54,799 bases of DNA. Origin: DASYCK01 sp036500205 (lineage in GTDB: Bacteria > Myxococcota_A > Polyangia > Fen-1088). How positions within the stretch are numbered: the stretch's first letter is position 1; the number at the start of each line of letters is the position of its first letter. This document shows, one piece after another, positions 48,124 through 54,799 of the stretch. Where the stretch lies: positions 1 to 54,799 of the forward strand of contig DASYCK010000195.1 in assembly GCA_036500205.1 (NCBI GenBank), read 5' to 3'. Both the position numbers and the translations under genes were made by a program. A model generated the notes under the pieces. The model did not search any database and was not told the DNA's origin. It saw only the letters and a list, made by a program, of their open reading frames with translations.

Positions 48124-49020
48124 CTAAAGACGCAACAGAGGCTGGCCCATGCGGATGGTCTCCCCCTGGCGGATCCCGTCGGCCAGCCCGAAGCCCTTGG
48201 GCCCGAACACCATGATGGTCGAGCCGAGCTCGAACCAACCCATCTCGTCCCCTTTCTTGAATGGGAGACGGCAGGGGATCACGTTCGGCCCCTTGTGCTT
48301 CAGATGCAGGAGGACATCGAGACCATGCAGACGGATGCTCGCCACCAGGATCGAAGCGACCGGCACCAGGGTGAAAACGTGCCCCGTGCCGGCGAGGCGC
48401 GTGCGCAGTACCGCGCGCTCGTTCTTGCAAAACAGCTTCTCCACGCGCGCCAGCGCGATGGGGTTCGTGTTCCAGGTGTCGCCCGAGATGTACGTGACGT
48501 TCTCGACCTCGAGATCGTACGGGGCGTGAAAGCGGTGGTACATGCTGGACGTCAGCCGCAAGGTCACGTACTGCCCGTCCCGGTACAGGTCGACCAGCGC
48601 CGGATCGACCAGCAGCTCCTCGAGCGTGTAGTCCAGGCCCTTGGCCTGGATCAGCTGGATGCCGTCGATGGCGCCGCACGCCCCCACGATGGCGTCGCAC
48701 GGGCTGGTCAAGAGCCGCGGATCGGCGTCGACCGGGCGCGCCCCCGGCGTCAGCTCGCGGATGAAGCAGTCATGCAGACTCTCGAACTGTTCCTTCGCGG
48801 CGTCGCGCAGGTCGACGTCGGCGAACAGCTGCCACAAGCCGATCGACAGATCGCGAATCAACGGATTCCGGACCTTGCTGAACCATCCGATGAACTGCGT
48901 GGTCAAGCGGCGCGGGATGCGGTTGGTCAACAGGAAGTTCAGGTCCTCGCGCTGCGCCAGTCTGACCAGCGCGGCCGGGGACATGAACGTGGAAATGAAC
49001 GCGGAAGTGGATTTCGTCAT
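48124..49020 (-). CDS. psd: Phosphatidylserine decarboxylase
   Basis: Psd makes phosphatidylethanolamine. The 298-residue proenzyme has the self-cleavage site Gly266-Ser267 within LGST (GWFELGSTIMVFG), which yields the pyruvoyl alpha chain, and the catalytic Asp109 (SPCDAIVG) and His165 (HRFHAPYD). All residues needed for maturation are present. It is divergent from the class-III aminotransferase gene with 47 bases between. It acts at the inner membrane. Confidence 0.93.
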   Translation of the reverse strand: MTKSTSAFISTFMSPAALVRLAQREDLNFLLTNRIPRRLTTQFIGWFSKVRNPLIRDLSIGLWQLFADVDLRDAAKEQFESLHDCFIRELTPGARPVDADPRLLTSPCDAIVGACGAIDGIQLIQAKGLDYTLEELLVDPALVDLYRDGQYVTLRLTSSMYHRFHAPYDLEVENVTYISGDTWNTNPIALARVEKLFCKNERAVLRTRLAGTGHVFTLVPVASILVASIRLHGLDVLLHLKHKGPNVIPCRLPFKKGDEMGWFELGSTIMVFGPKGFGLADGIRQGETIRMGQPLLRL

Positions 49021-49067
49021 GGCGGTGAAGTTCCCCTTTTCTCCGACCCGATCGGCCGAGGTGTTTC

Positions 49068-50720
49068 ATGAATGCGACGACTCTTGCGTGGGCTCCCGTG
49101 GGAGCAGCGGCCCTGACCGCCTCCTTTCTGAAGTTGAAGACGCGCCTCGAGCTCTCGAAGGCGAAGCACCCCTCCCTGCGCGGACATTCCCGGATGGCGC
49201 GCCGGGTGGCCGCTCAGGTGCCGTTCTACGAGTACGACGACGCGCGCTTCTTCCGCTCGGATGACGCGCCCGAAGACGTGGCCGAGCAGCGCCACATCGG
49301 CTTCATGCGCCTCGCCGAGCTGTACCGCCAGCGCTTCGCCAGGACGCTGAGCCTGACCCGCGAGATCGAAGGGAGCGTCTCGGATCAGCAGTTCACCAGC
49401 GCCTACCGCGTCCCCTTCCAGTACCGCCGCCTGGTCCGCCAGCACCTGTCGGCGGGGGCGTTCGTCGAGTCGTCCTCGGGCGTGACCGTCACCGATCTCG
49501 ACGGTAACAGCAGCTACGACCTGGCCGGTTCGTACGGCGTCAACGTCTTCGGCTACGATTTCTACAAGCAGTGCATGGACGCCGCCGCCGAGCGGGTGCG
49601 GGCGCTCGGTCCCGTGCTGGGGTCTTACCACCCGGTCGTCGCCTACAACGTGAAGCGGCTGCGCGAGCTCTCCGGCCTCGACGAGGTGTCGTTCCACATG
49701 TCGGGCACCGAGGCCGTCATGCAGGCGGTGCGGCTCGCGCGCTATCACACGCGCCGCACCCACCTCGTCCGGTTCTGCGGCGCCTACCACGGCTGGTGGG
49801 GCGACGTGCAGCCGGGCATCGGCAACCCCTCGCCGGCGCCCGAGACCTACACGTTGAAGGACATGGACGACGACTCGCTGCGCGTGCTGCGCAAGCGGCG
49901 CGACATCGCCTGCGTGCTGGTCAACCCGCTGCAGGCCCTGCACCCCAACGCCGGCGCCCCCGGCGACTCGACCCTGGTCGACAGCGGTCGCGCCGCCCAC
50001 TTCGATCGCGAGGCCTACGGCGCCTGGCTGAAGCTGCTGCGCGAGATCTGCACCGAGAAGAACATCGTGCTGATCTTCGACGAGGTGTTCGTGGGGTTCC
50101 GCCTGGCGCCGGGCGGCGCCCAGGAGTACTTCGGTGTCCGCGCCGACATGGTGACCTACGGCAAGACCCTGGGCGGCGGCTTCCCCGTCGGAGTGGTGTG
50201 CGGGCGCAAGGACCTGATGAAGCGCTACCGCGACGACCGCCCCACCGACATCTGCTTCGCCCGCGGTACGTTCAACGCGCACCCCACGGTGATGGCCGCC
50301 ATGCACGAGTTCCTGCAGCGGCTCGAGACGCCCGAGATTCGCAAGCTGTACGACGGCCTCGACGACACCTGGAACGGGCGCGCCGCGCGGCTGAATCAGC
50401 GCCTGCGCGACGAGGGGCTGCCGGTTCAGGTGGCGAACCTGGCCTCGATATGGACCGTGACCTACACCCAGCCGTCCCGCTACAACTGGATGCTGCAGTT
50501 TTATCTGCGCGCGCAGGGGCTGGCCCCCAGCTGGGTCGGTACCGGACGGTTCATCTTCAGCCTGAACTACACCGACGCCGACTTCGCCGCCGTGGTGGAG
50601 CGCTTCGTGGCGGCCGCCCGGGCCATGAAAGACGACGGCTTCTGGTGGTCGGAGCCGGCGCTGACGAACAAGTCGATCAAGCGGCGCATCCTGCGCGAGA
50701 TGCTGGCCCACCGCTTCTGA
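49068..50720 (+). CDS. Class-III PLP aminotransferase (glutamate-1-semialdehyde aminomutase-like)
   Basis: The 550-residue protein has about 100 extra N-terminal residues before the fold-type I core. The PLP site is Lys366 (TYGKTLGGGFPVG), the ring-binding Asp338 is in IFDEVFVGFRL, and SGTEAVMQAVRLAR binds the phosphate. The core resembles HemL-like aminomutases, but the N-terminal extension and lipid-gene context make a haem role unlikely. It may act on an amino-lipid precursor or amino acid; the substrate is unknown. Confidence 0.88.
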   Translation: MNATTLAWAPVGAAALTASFLKLKTRLELSKAKHPSLRGHSRMARRVAAQVPFYEYDDARFFRSDDAPEDVAEQRHIGFMRLAELYRQRFARTLSLTREIEGSVSDQQFTSAYRVPFQYRRLVRQHLSAGAFVESSSGVTVTDLDGNSSYDLAGSYGVNVFGYDFYKQCMDAAAERVRALGPVLGSYHPVVAYNVKRLRELSGLDEVSFHMSGTEAVMQAVRLARYHTRRTHLVRFCGAYHGWWGDVQPGIGNPSPAPETYTLKDMDDDSLRVLRKRRDIACVLVNPLQALHPNAGAPGDSTLVDSGRAAHFDREAYGAWLKLLREICTEKNIVLIFDEVFVGFRLAPGGAQEYFGVRADMVTYGKTLGGGFPVGVVCGRKDLMKRYRDDRPTDICFARGTFNAHPTVMAAMHEFLQRLETPEIRKLYDGLDDTWNGRAARLNQRLRDEGLPVQVANLASIWTVTYTQPSRYNWMLQFYLRAQGLAPSWVGTGRFIFSLNYTDADFAAVVERFVAAARAMKDDGFWWSEPALTNKSIKRRILREMLAHRF

Positions 50721-50779
50721 GACGCCAAGGTCGGCGAGCTCGCGCGAGCCCGCCGACCAAAAGAGACAGGGGCGGACGG

Positions 50780-51394
50780 TCACGCGTGCTGCTGCTGCGT
50801 CCCCATCGGATCGATCATCTCGCCGCGCAGCAGGGCGAGCGGCGCCTTGTGGTACAGCCAGATGTCGTGGAAGGGATCGGTGAGGATCTTCGTCATCCAC
50901 ACCAGGCCGGTCTGCACGTCGCGCAGGAAGAACAGGTGGACGGTGCGGAACAGCAACGCCCCCACGCCGATGACGATCCACATGCGGGACATGTGGTGCA
51001 GGAAGCTCGGCAGGTCGGTGTAAGGGGTCTTGAAGATCCCGAACAGCGACGGGCTCGCCAGCAGCACCAGCGGCGACAGCCCCCAGATCACGTGCAAGAT
51101 CACCTTGCGACGCAGGTTGTAGCCGACCTTGACGTCTTCCTTGTACGCGTGGGTGGCCTCGTTCACCTCGTCGTAGCCCTTGGGCTCGAAGAAGAAGTGG
51201 CCGACCTGACGGGTGACCATCGCCACCAGCCACCCCACCAGGGCCGCGGCCACCGGGCGCGTGAACAGCAGCACGTAGGTGCAAAGAAAGGTGCACGCGC
51301 TGATGAAGTGCAGCGACTGGTTGATGCGGCTGTGATGGTAGTAGCGGTGGTCGTCCCAGCGCTGTTCCTTCAGGGCCCGTAGAAAGCTGGTCAT
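50780..51394 (-). CDS. DUF962/Mpo1-like membrane protein
   Basis: The 204-residue protein has four hydrophobic stretches and His-rich motifs that recall DUF962/Mpo1: DDHRYYHHSRINQSLHF near the N-terminus, GHFFFEPKGYDE in the middle and FLHHMSRMW later. Yeast Mpo1 is an iron dioxygenase that acts on 2-hydroxy fatty acids; whether this relative does so is inference. ATG 51394 has a strong AAGGAGG; the frame is open upstream. It is convergent with the aminotransferase gene. Confidence 0.72.
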   Translation of the reverse strand: MTSFLRALKEQRWDDHRYYHHSRINQSLHFISACTFLCTYVLLFTRPVAAALVGWLVAMVTRQVGHFFFEPKGYDEVNEATHAYKEDVKVGYNLRRKVILHVIWGLSPLVLLASPSLFGIFKTPYTDLPSFLHHMSRMWIVIGVGALLFRTVHLFFLRDVQTGLVWMTKILTDPFHDIWLYHKAPLALLRGEMIDPMGTQQQHA

Positions 51395-51468
51395 GAGTCC
51401 TCCTTTGCCGAGTGATGGCGCCCTCAGGGTCGCCCCTGCGGAGGGACCTCGCCAGCGAACTTCAGGCA

Positions 51469-51505
51469 ACGTTTGTGGGGGGAATCAGCGACGTTTGCGG
51501 GGGGA
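51469..51505 (+). promoter_or_regulatory. Direct repeats upstream of gcvT
   Basis: Two 15-base copies (51469-51483 and 51491-51505) of ACGTTTG(T/C)GGGGGGA with a 22-base period differ at one base. They lie 48-84 bases before gcvT, a plausible regulator site. Confidence 0.45.
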
Positions 51506-51552
51506 TGGTGGCTGGTCTGTGACGCTTGAATTCATGCGACGTTTCTTCCAGG

Positions 51553-52686
51553 ATGCCTGCGGACATCGACATGCAGGATTCCGCCTCACAGCCCCGCAAG
51601 ACGCCCCTTTACGAAGCCCACCGCGCCCTGGGGGCGAAGATCATCGATTTCGGCGGCTGGCTGATGCCGGTGCAGTACGCGACCGGCATCATCGACGAGC
51701 ACCAGACCACGCGCCGGGCCGTGGGCCTGTTCGACGTGTGTCACATGGGCGAGGTGCACTTCAAGGGCCCGCGCGCCACCGAGGCGGTGCAGCGCCTGGT
51801 GACCGGCGACATCGCCGGCCTGGCCGTGGGACACGCCGCCTACGTGGTCGCCTGCTATCCCGACGGCGGCATCGTCGACGACTTGATCGTCTACCGGATG
51901 GCGCCCGAGCACCTGCTGATCGTCGTCAACGCCTCCAACGTCGCCAAGGACGTGGCCTGGTTCCGCGACAACGTCGGCACCTGGTGCGAGGTCATCGACG
52001 CCTCCGACGAGACGGGGCTGCTGGCGTTCCAGGGGCCGCAGGCGGTCGCCGCCCTGCAACCGCTGACGGACGCGCCGCTCGGTACGCTGAAGCACCACGA
52101 CTTCTTCGCCGCGGTCAACGTGGCGGGCGTCGCCGTGTCGCTCGCGCGCACCGGCTACACGGCGGAGGACGGCTTCGAGCTGTTCTGCCCGACGGGCGAC
52201 GTGCCGCGCTTGTGGAACGCCCTGCTCGACGCGGCCGCCGGCGCCGGCGGAAAGCCGATCGGCCTGGGGGCGCGCGACACCTTGCGCCTCGAAGGGCGCC
52301 TGTCCCTCTACGGCAACGACCTCACCAATCACACGACGCCGCTCGAGGCGGGGCTGGGCTGGGTGGTGAAGTTCGACGCGGGCGACTTCATCGGCAAGGA
52401 AGCGCTTCTGAAACAGCGCGCCGAGGGGCTGACCCGCAAGCTGGCCGGGTTCGTGATGACCGGGCGGGGCATCGCCCGTCACGGTTATTCCATCGTCGAC
52501 GAGGCGGGCGCGCGCATCGGCGAGGTGACGTCGGGGGCCCCCGGCCCCACCATCGGCAAGAACATCGGGCTGGGGTACGTCCCGGTCGCCCGGGCCGAGC
52601 CGGGCACCCGCCTGGTCGTTGATTGCCGTGGCAAGTTCGTCGAGGCCGAGGTAGTGAAAGGTCCGTTCTACAAGCGCTCGCGGTGA
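51553..52686 (+). CDS. gcvT: Glycine cleavage system T protein (aminomethyltransferase)
   Basis: GcvT transfers the methylene group from aminomethylated H-protein to tetrahydrofolate. The 377-residue protein has GLFDVCHMGEVHFKGP, TGYTAEDGFELF, GARDTLRLE and LEAGLGWVVKF, all conserved. The start is uncertain: ATG 51553, ATG 51571 and an upstream TTG are in frame and none has a strong ribosome binding site. It is followed by gcvH 19 bases downstream. Confidence 0.93.
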   Translation: MPADIDMQDSASQPRKTPLYEAHRALGAKIIDFGGWLMPVQYATGIIDEHQTTRRAVGLFDVCHMGEVHFKGPRATEAVQRLVTGDIAGLAVGHAAYVVACYPDGGIVDDLIVYRMAPEHLLIVVNASNVAKDVAWFRDNVGTWCEVIDASDETGLLAFQGPQAVAALQPLTDAPLGTLKHHDFFAAVNVAGVAVSLARTGYTAEDGFELFCPTGDVPRLWNALLDAAAGAGGKPIGLGARDTLRLEGRLSLYGNDLTNHTTPLEAGLGWVVKFDAGDFIGKEALLKQRAEGLTRKLAGFVMTGRGIARHGYSIVDEAGARIGEVTSGAPGPTIGKNIGLGYVPVARAEPGTRLVVDCRGKFVEAEVVKGPFYKRSR

Positions 52687-52705
52687 CGAGAAGAAGAGGA
52701 AGCCG

Positions 52706-53107
52706 ATGTCCGGTCAGTACCCGAATGATTTGCTCTATACGAAGGATCACGAGTGGGCACGCATCGAGGGTGACGGCAAGCTGGCGACCATCGGCGTGAC
52801 CCGCTTCGCCGTCGAGCAGCTGGGCGACATCACGCAGGTCGACGTCCCCAAGGAGGGCGAATCGATCGCCCAGGGCGAATCGTTCGGCAGCGTCGAGTCG
52901 GTCAAGGCGGTGTCCGAGCTGTTCGCGCCGCTGTCGGGCAAGATCGTCAAGGTGAACTCGCCGCTGGGGGAGTCGCCCGAATACGTGAACGAGGACCCCT
53001 ACGACGAGGGGTGGATGTTGCAGATCGAGCTGAGCAAGCCCGACGAGGTCAAGGCGCTGCTCAGCGTGGACGCCTACCAGGAGTTCCTGAAGGAATCGGG
53101 GGAGTAG
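52706..53107 (+). CDS. gcvH: Glycine cleavage system H protein
   Basis: The 133-residue lipoyl carrier protein has Lys67 in GSVESVKAVSELFAP as the lipoylation site, with the usual N-terminal YTKDHEWARI and the GWMLQIEL end. AAGAAGAGGAAG upstream of ATG 52706 gives a good ribosome binding site. It shuttles the aminomethyl group between GcvP and GcvT. Confidence 0.96.
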   Translation: MSGQYPNDLLYTKDHEWARIEGDGKLATIGVTRFAVEQLGDITQVDVPKEGESIAQGESFGSVESVKAVSELFAPLSGKIVKVNSPLGESPEYVNEDPYDEGWMLQIELSKPDEVKALLSVDAYQEFLKESGE

Positions 53108-53115
53108 CCCCGCGC

Positions 53116-54799
<1,684 letters not shown>

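Noticed and set aside
51395..51552. A possible glycine riboswitch upstream of gcvT (CAGGCAA-like segment).
   Set aside because: The conserved aptamer core and paired stems could not be found; only one short segment is similar. A covariance-model search would settle this.

Overview
The window is high-GC chromosomal DNA that reads like a Myxococcota (delta-proteobacterial) genome. The grounds are eukaryotic-like Ser/Thr kinases with TPR or HDOD modules, a Gram-negative Mla lipid-transport operon, a canonical sigma54 promoter, an AT-hook/zinc regulator with a histone-like tail, and very high third-position GC. That assignment is inference. No rRNA, tRNA, CRISPR array, prophage or complete insertion sequence is visible.

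Layout. (1) 1-2333, minus: the first 777 codons of a membrane protein with a TrkA-N NAD-binding domain, a RyR domain and a SLOG-like nucleotide-sensor domain, cut by the left edge. A DUF2934 protein lies at 2736-2981. (2) 3083-9323, minus: the fatty-acid/phospholipid operon yceD-rpmF-plsX-fabH-fabD-fabG-acpP-fabF, behind a near-consensus sigma70 promoter whose 16-bp spacer is only G and C homopolymers. (3) 9423-15565, minus: crp/fnr regulator, alr, mlaE, mlaF, mlaD and a lipoprotein, headed by a consensus sigma54 element. (4) 15985-25230: AT-hook protein, membrane metallophosphoesterase, half-size GDT1 protein, SthA transhydrogenase, an HDOD protein divergent from a Ser/Thr kinase-HDOD fusion, an aldehyde dehydrogenase and an MFS exporter. 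(5) 25289-35806: M1 aminopeptidase, a proline-rich anchored protein, an unknown 456-residue protein divergent from a 61-residue peptide made of two nearly identical 26-residue repeats, a TPR Ser/Thr kinase, a secreted protein with two kinds of short repeated motif, a tiny Lys-rich secreted peptide with a strong terminator, and a Cys-rich protein. (6) 35880-46440: NarL-type response regulator facing a degenerate histidine kinase, M19 dipeptidase, patatin-like protein, GH1 glycosidase, RarA, PBP4, a second metallophosphoesterase and an MFS transporter. (7) 46593-51394: a probable membrane-lipid group (glycosyltransferase, phosphatidylserine decarboxylase, class-III aminotransferase, DUF962/Mpo1-like protein). 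(8) 51553-54799, plus: gcvT-gcvH-gcvP, cut by the right edge.

Most of the window is housekeeping: lipid synthesis and transport, cell wall, redox balance and one-carbon metabolism. The best candidates for undescribed biology are the TrkA-N/RyR/SLOG fusion at the left edge and the repeat-peptide locus at 28856-33426. In that locus a cationic, acid-free tandem-repeat peptide with a structured leader sits between an unrecognised internally duplicated protein and a kinase with an unusually long activation-segment insertion.
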